DNA from: Breoghania corrubedonensis
GTDB taxonomy: Bacteria; Pseudomonadota; Alphaproteobacteria; Rhizobiales; Stappiaceae
DNA length: 64,000 bases
Assembly (NCBI RefSeq): GCF_003053845.1
Contig: NZ_QAYG01000002.1
Coordinates: forward strand, 1 to 64,000
Direction of reading: 5' to 3'
In this document: one piece after another, positions 47,739 through 56,100 of the stretch
Numbering within the stretch: position 1 is the first letter of the stretch
How the letters are laid out: the number at the start of each line of letters is the position of its first letter
The notes under the pieces: generated by a model
Databases searched by the model: none
Seen by the model: only the letters and a program-made list of their open reading frames with translations
What the model was told of the DNA's origin: nothing
Position numbers and translations under genes: made by a program

Positions 47739-48914
47739 TTAGAACGTGCGCTGGACGCGGAACATGCCAACCAGATCGTCATCGTCGGCGATCGTGGAGT
47801 TGCTGTCGTAGTCCTCGTTCAGGTACTCGAGCTCGACACCCATCAGGAAGCCGGAAACCGGCGACCAGACCAGGTTGCCCTGAACGCCGATCTGGTCGAC
47901 GTCGTACTCGCTGCCGTAAGCGTCAAGCGACGCGTAGCTGGCGGTCAGAGCAGACGACACGGTCGGGGTCCAGTGGTGAGTGAAGCCACCGCCAATGCCC
48001 CAAGCCGTCGCGGCATCGACATCCGTGCCGTTCTTGATCACGCCGTCGACGTCAAGGTTCGACGAGACGTAGGCAACAGCGCCCTTCGAATAGGACGCCT
48101 GGAAGGAGACGGAGTCACCCGGTGCGATCATCGGAACATTGAAGGTCACGCCGGCACCGATCGCGTAGCCGATCTCGGAGTCGTTGACGGTGCTGTCGCC
48201 ATAGACCTGATGCAGGGCACCCATGACCTGGGCGGAACCCCAACCCTGGTCGACGCGCAGATTGGCAACGAAGTCAGGCAGCTTGTGACCGCCATAGACA
48301 TCAGCATCAGCCGAGTTCTTCAGCTCACCACGGGAGAACGTGGCGTCTTCGATGGACGCCGACGCGGAGAAGCCGTTGCCGAAGCCGTAGGTGTAGGCGA
48401 AGACCGTCGTCTTGTGATCGGAGAAGCCCTGGTCGAGGATCGAACCCCAGGCGTCGCCGGTGTAGAAGTCGAAGAAGCCGTTGCCGATACGACCGAAGGT
48501 GAAGCCGCCGAACTGCACGAAGCCGTTCTTCAGCGTCACGCCCGGGTTGTCGCTGCCCGAATCCTGCGTGAACCACAGGTCAACGAACGTGCGCAGCAGG
48601 CCGTATTCGGTCTGGGTGCGCGAGTCGAAGCGGACATAGGCACGAGCGCGGGTCGTGGTGCCATTGCCCTCACGGGTGCCCCACTCCGAGTTGCCGTCAT
48701 CGGCGAAGTCGCGGAAACGGAGTTCCACGCGCATGCCGCCCTGAACGCGCAGGCAGGTCTCGGTGCCCGGGATGTAGAAGTAGCCAGCGCCGTAAGCGTC
48801 GCAGACGCGGACGTAATCAACCGGCTCCGGAGCCGCCGGGAGGTCGGCCGCCTGGGCGCCCGCCACGGTGAACATGCTCGCGGCAGCAGCGGCGAGAACA
48901 AGTGTCTTGGTCAT
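47739..48914 (-). CDS. Porin C (Omp2/RopA-type, Porin_2 family)
   Basis: A 391-residue porin, the shortest of the four, starting MTKTLVLAAAAASMFTVAGA. Signal cleavage before ADLPAAPEP, Cys pair and C-terminal FRVQRTF are as in the others. It is closest to porin B over most of its length (SILDQGFSDHKTTVFAYTYG; AMP-like repeats of VSFQASYSKGAVAYVSSNL). The shorter segment after IEDATFSRGELKN accounts for the smaller size. GGAAG lies 11 bases before the ATG at 48914. Confidence 0.95.
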   Translation of the reverse strand: MTKTLVLAAAAASMFTVAGAQAADLPAAPEPVDYVRVCDAYGAGYFYIPGTETCLRVQGGMRVELRFRDFADDGNSEWGTREGNGTTTRARAYVRFDSRTQTEYGLLRTFVDLWFTQDSGSDNPGVTLKNGFVQFGGFTFGRIGNGFFDFYTGDAWGSILDQGFSDHKTTVFAYTYGFGNGFSASASIEDATFSRGELKNSADADVYGGHKLPDFVANLRVDQGWGSAQVMGALHQVYGDSTVNDSEIGYAIGAGVTFNVPMIAPGDSVSFQASYSKGAVAYVSSNLDVDGVIKNGTDVDAATAWGIGGGFTHHWTPTVSSALTASYASLDAYGSEYDVDQIGVQGNLVWSPVSGFLMGVELEYLNEDYDSNSTIADDDDLVGMFRVQRTF

Positions 48915-49327
48915 TAGTTCGCTTCCATATCAAAGCAGGTGGGACTTCAGGTGCGAGATCCCCTCCTCGCAAGCCGGAAGATACCCAACGTAGTTTTCAG
49001 CGCAATCGAAGAAGCGCTCAAGGACGCCTACCCGCGTTACATTCGGAGACACAGTTGCAAGAAAGACACGATTCCCGAGCGGTCAGTGCTATTCTTCTCC
49101 TATTAAGCAATATATTTAAATAAACCGCTACGTCAGAACTCCGTATTCATGTTTTTTCTACTGATTCAAATCGATGTATGATCGTATTCGCATCCCCTAT
49201 GGAATCGTATAGTTTTTCAAATGGAAATTTAATATTAATGATAGAGACCCGATTATACAAAACGGCGCGCCGTACCATGCCGACGCGCCGTCTCTTAGTC
49301 TGCAATATCGCGTTCCTAGACGAAAAA
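48915..49327. other. 5' region of porin C, with AT-rich part
   Basis: 413 bp without a credible gene. It contains the motif at 49050-49070. 49095-49260 is strongly AT-rich (TATATTTAAATAAACC and similar). A GGCGCGCC/GGCG palindromic cluster lies at 49263-49290. Confidence 0.5.
49050..49070 (-). promoter_or_regulatory. Porin upstream motif (porin C)
   Basis: On the coding strand CGTGTCTTTCTTGCAACTGTG, then AATGTAA after six bases, exactly as before porin B and at the same 136 bp from the start codon. Confidence 0.6.
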
Positions 49328-49353
49328 AGCCCGGCGGATTACTCCGCCGGGCT
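49328..49353 (-). terminator. Terminator of porin D
   Basis: AGCCCGGCGG-ATTACT-CCGCCGGGCT stem followed on the minus strand by TTTTTTCG. A GATCT-TTTC-AGATC mini-hairpin (49363-49376) precedes it, next to the stop codon. Confidence 0.9.
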
Positions 49354-49379
49354 CTCGGATCCGATCTTTTCAGATCAGA

Positions 49380-50621
49380 TTAGAACGTGCGCTGGACGCG
49401 GAAGACGCCGACCAGATCGTCGTCGTCAGCCAGGCCCGAAGCGGTATTCCAGTCGAGCGACTCGTATTCCAGCTCGACACCCATCAGGAAGCCGGAGACC
49501 GGCGACCAGACCAAGCTGCCCTGAACGCCCCACTGATCGACATCGATATCGGCAGCCGCGCCGAGATCGTTGCTGAACGAAGCGTAGTTGGCCGTCAGAG
49601 CGGACGACAGGGTCGGGGTCCAGTGATGGGTGATACCACCGCCGATGCCCCAGCCGGTCGACGTGTCCATGTCCGTCGTGGTCAGGCCGACGGCATCCGG
49701 CATCGCGGCCGCTTCATGCACGTAGCGCAGAGCGCCCTTCGAGTAGGCACCCTGGAAGCTGATCGTGTCGCCCGGAGCAAGCATCGGCGCGTTGAAGGTC
49801 ACGCCAGCGCCGATCGCCCAGCCGATTTCAGAGTCAACCAGAGGACCGTAGTTGGTGGTCACACCAGCAACCGTACCGGTGTACGCACCGCCGTAGACCT
49901 GGTGCAGAGCACCCATGAGCTGGGCAGACCCCCAACCCTGGTCGACGCGCAGGTTGGCAACCAGATCCGGCCACTTGTGACCGCCGTAGGCGTCATTGGT
50001 CGCAAGGGTATTGAAGCCGGTACCGAGAATACCGTTACGAACAAAGGTCGCATCTTCCGCGGACACCGTGGCCGAGAAGCCGTTGCCGAAGCCGTAGGTG
50101 TAGGCGAACAGGTTCGTGCGGTGATCCGAGAAGCCCTGCTGGATGATCGAGCCCCAGTTGTCGCCGGTGTAGAAGTCGAAGAACGACTCGGCGCGACCGA
50201 AGGTGAAACCACCGAACTGGATGAAGCCGTTCCACAGCGTCACGGACGGCGTCGTGCCGGTGCCGGAATCACCCGTGAACCACAGGTCAACGAAGGTGCG
50301 CAGCAGGCCGTATTCGGTCTGGGTACGCGAGTCGAAGCGGACGTAAGCACGCGCACGGGTCGTCGTGGCGTTGCCGGTGCGGGTGCCCCACGCCGTGTTG
50401 CCGTCATCGGCGAAATCACGGAAGCGGAATTCGACGCGCATGCCGCCCTGGACACGCAGGCAGGTCTCGGTGCCCGGAATGTAGAAATAGCCGGCGCCGT
50501 AAGCGTCGCAGACGCGGACGTAATCAACCGGCTCCGGAGCAACCGGCAGGTCGGCAGCCTGAGCGCCGGCAACAGCGAGCGTACCCGCCGCGGCGCCGAG
50601 GATGAGGGTCTTCATAGTCAT
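49380..50621 (-). CDS. Porin D (Omp2/RopA-type, Porin_2 family)
   Basis: A 413-residue porin, the longest of the set, starting MTMKTLILGAAAGTLAVAGA with cleavage before ADLPVAPEP. It shares with porin A a 164-bp block (50044-50207) that differs at one base. Length differences come from variable segments after VRNGILGTG and in GGAYTGTVAGVTTNYGP, probably surface loops. GGAGGTCAGGAA precedes the ATG at 50621; the second Met codon is an alternative start. It is the first gene of the array in the direction of transcription. Confidence 0.95.
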   Translation of the reverse strand: MTMKTLILGAAAGTLAVAGAQAADLPVAPEPVDYVRVCDAYGAGYFYIPGTETCLRVQGGMRVEFRFRDFADDGNTAWGTRTGNATTTRARAYVRFDSRTQTEYGLLRTFVDLWFTGDSGTGTTPSVTLWNGFIQFGGFTFGRAESFFDFYTGDNWGSIIQQGFSDHRTNLFAYTYGFGNGFSATVSAEDATFVRNGILGTGFNTLATNDAYGGHKWPDLVANLRVDQGWGSAQLMGALHQVYGGAYTGTVAGVTTNYGPLVDSEIGWAIGAGVTFNAPMLAPGDTISFQGAYSKGALRYVHEAAAMPDAVGLTTTDMDTSTGWGIGGGITHHWTPTLSSALTANYASFSNDLGAAADIDVDQWGVQGSLVWSPVSGFLMGVELEYESLDWNTASGLADDDDLVGVFRVQRTF

Positions 50622-50987
50622 TTCCTGACCTCCAAATAGTAATCAAAAGGAAGAGGCCCGGGTCGTTTACCCAAAGTTCCGACCACTTCCGTTTCCCCGC
50701 GATTTGCGTCTTGCGTCTTTCGCACCAGCACATGCCGTAGAGTCGAAAGACGAAGTAGCAGAGACACGACGTTCCCGCCGTTCGCAAAGCCACAATATCC
50801 AGATCGTTCGCCCGTTCAACTGACAACGACCGCCACGGCAGGCCAAAGCGCCGCTTTTGGGTCACGGTGTTGCAGGAACGACACGAACACCAAGCTGAAC
50901 TTAAGCTTTCGATAAGAAAATATGTGTTTCAAATAACTATTTGTTCAAACTGTTCGTCTTCTAGTCGTGACAATTATGCCGGATTCC
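50622..50987. other. 5' region of porin D / 3' side of pbpC
   Basis: 366 bp without a credible gene. It holds the motif copy at 50865-50885 and an AT-rich stretch at 50895-50975. No terminator for pbpC was recognised. Confidence 0.5.
50865..50885 (-). promoter_or_regulatory. Porin upstream motif, divergent copy (porin D)
   Basis: On the coding strand CGTGTCGTTCCTGCAACACCG: the core CGTG.C.TTC.TGCAAC is kept, and 15 of 21 bases match porin B. Its distance to the start codon is 244 bp, longer than for the other three. Confidence 0.45.
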
Positions 50988-53147
50988 CTAGCGAATCTCC
51001 ACGCGAACACGGGCCGACGCTCCGGTCGAATCAAGTACAGACAATGTCGCGAACCCGATACCTCGCGGTATCCATGAAAATTGTCTGCGATGTACTGTCG
51101 TTGCGATTAAATGTTCATTTGAAAACAAGTAGAATGGCGGACGCCCCCGCGCGAGCCGGACCACCACGCCACCGATGCGCTGCGCGCCCACGGTTTCGAT
51201 GTCGAGAACGGCGCCGTCGGGCGGAAACGAGATGGCAAGCCCCTCGCCCGCCCCCGAACCCCGGCGCACACGAACCTCGCGCAACGGCACAGGCAGTTCT
51301 GCCCCGGAAGCAGCTATCGCTCCGCGCGGCGCGGCGGCGAGCGGAACGGGCGGCCTGCCGAGGCGGGCAAAGGCATCCAGGAGTATGGGGGCGGCGGCAC
51401 GGAACCCGGTCGCTCCGGCAATGGCCGCCCCGTCCGCACGCCCTGTCCAGACCGCGATCACCACTTCGCCGTCAAACCCCACGGCCCATGCATCCCGGTA
51501 GCCGTAGGACGTCCCCGTCTTGAACGCGATGCGTCCGGCGAGGGAGGAGGATGGGACAGGCGTGCCGGAAAGGATGTCGCTGACATACCAGGCGGCCAGC
51601 GGGCTCAGCACATGCCGTCCGGTGCTAGCGGCCCCGGCAATCGCAGGCGAGGCCGATTCTTCACGCAAGGGGACGGAAAGCCCGCCGCGCGCAATCGCAC
51701 AATAAAGGCCGGCCAGATCGTGCAGCGTCACGCCGATACCACCGAGCCCGATGGCAAGACCCGGCGCCTCCCCGGCAGGCAGTTCGGGCGCAACACCGGC
51801 CGCCCGCATCCGCGCCATCAGCCGCGAGGGGCCGACAGCATCAAGCATCGCCACCGCCGGCACGTTGAGCGAAAGCTCCAGCGCCTCGCGCACCGTGACA
51901 GTGCCACGAAACTCATGGTCGAAGTTCTTCGGTGCATAGCCGGAAATCGTCGTCGGCCGGTCTTCGATAAGGCTCTGGGGCGCGGCGAGCCCCTCCTCGA
52001 AGCCGAGCCCATAGATGAGCGGCTTCAGCGTGGAGCCCGGCGAGCGAACGGCCCGCGTCATGTCAATGGCGCCCTGACGATTCGCGTCGAGATAGCCCGG
52101 CGAGCCGACGGAGGCGAGAACCTCCCCCGTCGCGTGATCGACAGCGATGATCGCCACCGACCGTTTCGGCCCGAGCCGCCCCGCCCTCTCCCGCGCCAGA
52201 TCCTCAAGACGCGCCTGCAGGCCGGCATCGATGGTCAACCGGTGGACGATAGCCTTCGGGGCGGCCGAAACCGCCCGGTCCGCGGCATGTGCGGCCAGCA
52301 TCGGAAAAGGCCGGCGCCTGTCGGGCATGCGTTCGCGCGCCGCCGCTTCCGCCTCGCCCGATGCAATCACACCCGCGGAGACCATGCGGGCGAGCACCCT
52401 GTCGCGCGCCGCGCGTGCGGCTTCGTGATGGCGGTCGGGGCGGCGTGTCTCGGGCGATTGCGGCAACGCGACCAGAAGTGCAGCCTGCGCGGCGGTCAGC
52501 CGCTTCGGCTCCTTGCCGAAATAGGCAAGCGCGGCCGCGCGCACGCCTTCGATATTGCCGCCATAGGGCGCCTTCAGAAGATAGAGCGAGAGGATTTCGT
52601 CCTTGGAGAGCTGCCGTTCGATCTTCCAGGCGCAGAGAATCTGGTGGATCTTGCCGACCAGCGAACGTTCGCCGCCGCAGTCGAGCAACCGTGCCACCTG
52701 CATTGTCAGCGTCGAGCCGCCGGAGACGATCCGCCCGGAGGAAAGCCCCTGCCAGGCAGCGCGCAGCAAAGCCCGAAAATCGACGCCGCCGTGCCGGTAG
52801 AAGCGCCCATCCTCGTAGGCGAGCAGCATCCGCTCGAATTTCGGATCCACATCTTTTGCCGCAACCGTCAGCCGCCAGCGTTCGTCGGAAGCCGCGTAGG
52901 CCCGCAACAGCCGGCCGTCCCGGTCCAGCACCTCGACGGATCGGGAAATGGCGGAAGGTTCGGGGATCCCGTCGCCGATTAGGTCCGGCCCTATTGTATA
53001 AAGCGTGGCGCCGCAGACGATGAGGAGCCCGGCAACGCTTGCGCCCATCACCGCCAGGACATGAACGAGCCGACGGCGAGAGGGCTTCCCCGCCGGCCGC
53101 TGCCCCGGCCCCGGTTCGGCACCACCTGCCCTTGCGTGGCCGACCAC
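50988..53147 (-). CDS. pbpC: Penicillin-binding protein 1C (bifunctional transglycosylase/transpeptidase)
   Basis: A 719-residue class A PBP anchored by one N-terminal membrane helix (VHVLAVMGASVAGLLIVCG). The GT51 domain has the catalytic Glu in LLAYEDGRFYRHGGVDF and SGGSTLTMQVARLL. The transpeptidase domain has the Ser in RSPGSTLKPLIYGL, the SLN motif in LELSLNVPAVAM and KTGTSYGYRDAW. A C-terminal PBP1C-type domain closes the protein. The GTG start at 53147 is 9 bp after the upstream gene's stop, with AGGGGG before it. The alpha-2-macroglobulin/pbpC pairing is known in many Gram-negative bacteria. Confidence 0.95.
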   Translation of the reverse strand: MVGHARAGGAEPGPGQRPAGKPSRRRLVHVLAVMGASVAGLLIVCGATLYTIGPDLIGDGIPEPSAISRSVEVLDRDGRLLRAYAASDERWRLTVAAKDVDPKFERMLLAYEDGRFYRHGGVDFRALLRAAWQGLSSGRIVSGGSTLTMQVARLLDCGGERSLVGKIHQILCAWKIERQLSKDEILSLYLLKAPYGGNIEGVRAAALAYFGKEPKRLTAAQAALLVALPQSPETRRPDRHHEAARAARDRVLARMVSAGVIASGEAEAAARERMPDRRRPFPMLAAHAADRAVSAAPKAIVHRLTIDAGLQARLEDLARERAGRLGPKRSVAIIAVDHATGEVLASVGSPGYLDANRQGAIDMTRAVRSPGSTLKPLIYGLGFEEGLAAPQSLIEDRPTTISGYAPKNFDHEFRGTVTVREALELSLNVPAVAMLDAVGPSRLMARMRAAGVAPELPAGEAPGLAIGLGGIGVTLHDLAGLYCAIARGGLSVPLREESASPAIAGAASTGRHVLSPLAAWYVSDILSGTPVPSSSLAGRIAFKTGTSYGYRDAWAVGFDGEVVIAVWTGRADGAAIAGATGFRAAAPILLDAFARLGRPPVPLAAAPRGAIAASGAELPVPLREVRVRRGSGAGEGLAISFPPDGAVLDIETVGAQRIGGVVVRLARGRPPFYLFSNEHLIATTVHRRQFSWIPRGIGFATLSVLDSTGASARVRVEIR

Positions 53148-53156
53148 GTCGGCCCC

Positions 53157-56100
53157 CTACCGATTCGGTCCGACGACCTCAACCCGCTCCGTCCCGGTGC
53201 GGGCGAAGCGGTCCGGCCTGTACATGTCCTCCACCTGGGCTGGCGGACGGGCATAGCTTCCAGGCGTCACCGCCCGCACCAGGTAGGCGAAGGTGGTGTT
53301 GCGCACGCCCGAACCATCGCGATCGAACGTGGCGACGAAACGGTCGTCCCTGAACTCGGTGTGCGTCACCTGGCTGTCGAGCGCCAGCCAGTCGAGTCCG
53401 CCGAGATCTCCGCTCCTGACGAGCCGCGGATTGTCGATCTCGAAGCCGGCCGGCAGCGGATCCACCACCATCAACCGCCCCGAGAGATCGTCGAGCGCCT
53501 GGACCCGCAACACGACGACCATCCGCTGGTTCTGCGCGACGGTGGCCGCATCCACGGGCTTGCCGTCGAGATCATAGGTCTCGCGCGTCAGCGTGAAGCC
53601 ATTGCCTGCCGGCGCAAGCGGGCCGATCGCGGGACCGGTGACGGTGGTCGCCACATCGACCGCATCCGCACCGGCGTTGGAAACCTGCAGCGCCGCATTC
53701 ATCAGCACCGCCCCGCCAAAGAGGCGGGTCGCCGGGCTCCCCAGAGCATCGCCATCCAGCGTCAGATCCGCCGCCTTGTCCTTTTTCAGCAGCGCATCGG
53801 CCGCGAGCAGCATCCACGCCTTTTCCTGCGTGCTGAGACGCGCACGCGCGGCGACATCGGCCGCGATCCGGTGTGTCAGGTCGTCGAAATTGAGATTGCT
53901 CATCCCCGAATCCGCGGCAAGCGCCAGAACGCCGGCCGTATCGCGAAGATAGGAGCCGTAATCGGACCGGTAGTGCCAGGGTTTGCCGTCGGTGGACCGG
54001 ATTTCAGTGACAGCGGATGCGAAGGCCGTCTGAGCCCGGGCCTTCTCACCGTAAAGAGCCGCCGCAGCCCCCAACTGCGCCCGCGCAAGCGATGTGGCGA
54101 AGTCCGCAAGCTTGGTGTCGATGTAATAGCGGATGTCGCCGATGGAAGAGCGCCCCGCTCGCGTCAGCACGTAAAGCGCATAGGCCACATCCTCGCCACC
54201 GTCGTGGAAATCGGAGGCGTAGGCGAGACTGTTGGCGAGATTGTCGAGCGCCTGGGAATAGGCAAGGCTCGGCACGTCGTAGTCGGCCTCGCGCGCCCGC
54301 GTCAGGAAATCCGTGACATAGGCGTCCAGCCACAGAGAGCGACCCTCGTCATTCGGGCTCCACACACCGAAGGCGCCGTTGGAAGCCTGGTTGGAGAGAA
54401 TCCCCGCAAGGGCCCTCTGCACCCGGTTACGAAGCTCCGCATCCTTCGTCATGCCGGAGGCTTCCGCCACCTTGTTGAGATAAAGAAGCGGCAGTGCGGC
54501 GCTGGTCAACTGCTCGGTGCAGCCATAGGGATAGCGGTTGAGCGAGGAGAGCAGCCCGACCACGTCGAGCCCGGCCAGCGCACCGGCGGAAAAGCTCACA
54601 TGGGAGGCTTCCGGCCTCAGCCCGTCGAGCATGCTCGAGCCCAGATAGATCGACTGCCCCGGCACCAGCGAGACCACCGTTCGCCGTGTGACGTCGGGGG
54701 TCAGATCGCGCACGCCGAGCGCCAGCGTCTTGGTGGCGACGGGGCCGTCGGGACCGTTGATGACGAGGGTGAGTTCCGCGTCGCCGACGATCCGCCCCTC
54801 GATCGGCACGCGCACAGCCTTGTGCTCCTTGGCCGCCAGCTCGACGGTCAGATCGGAATCGGCTGCCGCGATGGCGATTTCCGGTGTCTCGGTGAAGGAC
54901 AGCCGGTAGGTGCCCGCCGGCCCCTCCACGTTGTCGAGCTCCACCAGCATGCGGGAATTGTCGCCGGGATTGAGAAAACGCGGCAGGCTGACGGAAGCGA
55001 CGACCGGATCACGCACGATCACGTCCGCGCTCGCATGCCCGATGCCGGCGGCGCTCCACGCCACCGCCATCACCTTCACCGTGCCGTTGAAGTCGGGAAT
55101 GTTGAAATCAACGGTCGCCTCGCCGTCGTCATCGACCTTCACCACGCCGGAAAACAGTGCCAGCGGCTTCTGCGTCGGCGGCGGACCGTCTGCGCGAAGG
55201 CCCATGCCATCGCCACCGGAGCGGACCGCGCCGCGCGTCCCCGCCATGCGGTCGATGAGCTGGCCGTAGAGATCGCGCATCTCCACGCCAAGCTTGCGCT
55301 GGCCGAAATACCAGTCGTCCGGTGCCGGCGGCTCGTAACGGGTGAGATTGAGAATGCCGACATCGACGGCCGCGACCGTGATATAGGCCTCCTCGCCCGG
55401 CGCCAGGTTGGCGAGCTTCACCGGCACCGCCAGCGTTCCGTTCGGCCGCATGGTTTCAGGTGTCGACAGCTCGATCGAAAGATCGCGTTTGCCCGGGTCG
55501 ACGTCGAGCCAGGTGAGCCCGATCGCGCGCGAGGGCATGCGCTTGGCCGCGATGTCCATCGGCCGGTAGAGCGTGACGGTCACATAGGCGCCCGGACCCC
55601 AGGCATCGGTGACCGGAAGATCGACGCTCGTCTCCTCGGCTCCCTTCACCTCCACCAGCTTGGTGTCGATCAACCCGTCGGCCATCACCGCGATCAGCGC
55701 AATGCCGCCAAAGCGGGGCTGAAGCCGGAGCTTGGCGACCTCGCCGGGGCGATAGCGCTGCTTGTCGAGGCCGACCTCCAGCACGTCGGGCGTATCGGCG
55801 CTCGCCTTGGCCACGTACCAGCCGGCGGAAAACTCCACGCTGGTGGCCGTCTGGTCCGGCCCGCCGGAAATCTCCAGCCTGAACCGTCCCCAGTCGACAG
55901 GCAGTGACAACCGGCCGGGATCCCTCGCATCGAGATCCAGCGTACCGGCGGAGATACGCCGCGTGGTCTTGACCGCATCAAACTGCCAGGAACCGTTGGC
56001 CTTGAACCACTGGTAGTGCGTTTCGATCTTCGACAATGTCCAGGCGACGTCCTTCGCCGCCATCCGCTTGCCGTCGCGCCCGGCGAGAATGACGTTGAAT

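Noticed and set aside
44468-50621. One or more porin copies being pseudogenes
   Set aside because: All four have an intact signal peptide, the Cys pair, an uninterrupted frame and the C-terminal Phe beta-signal.
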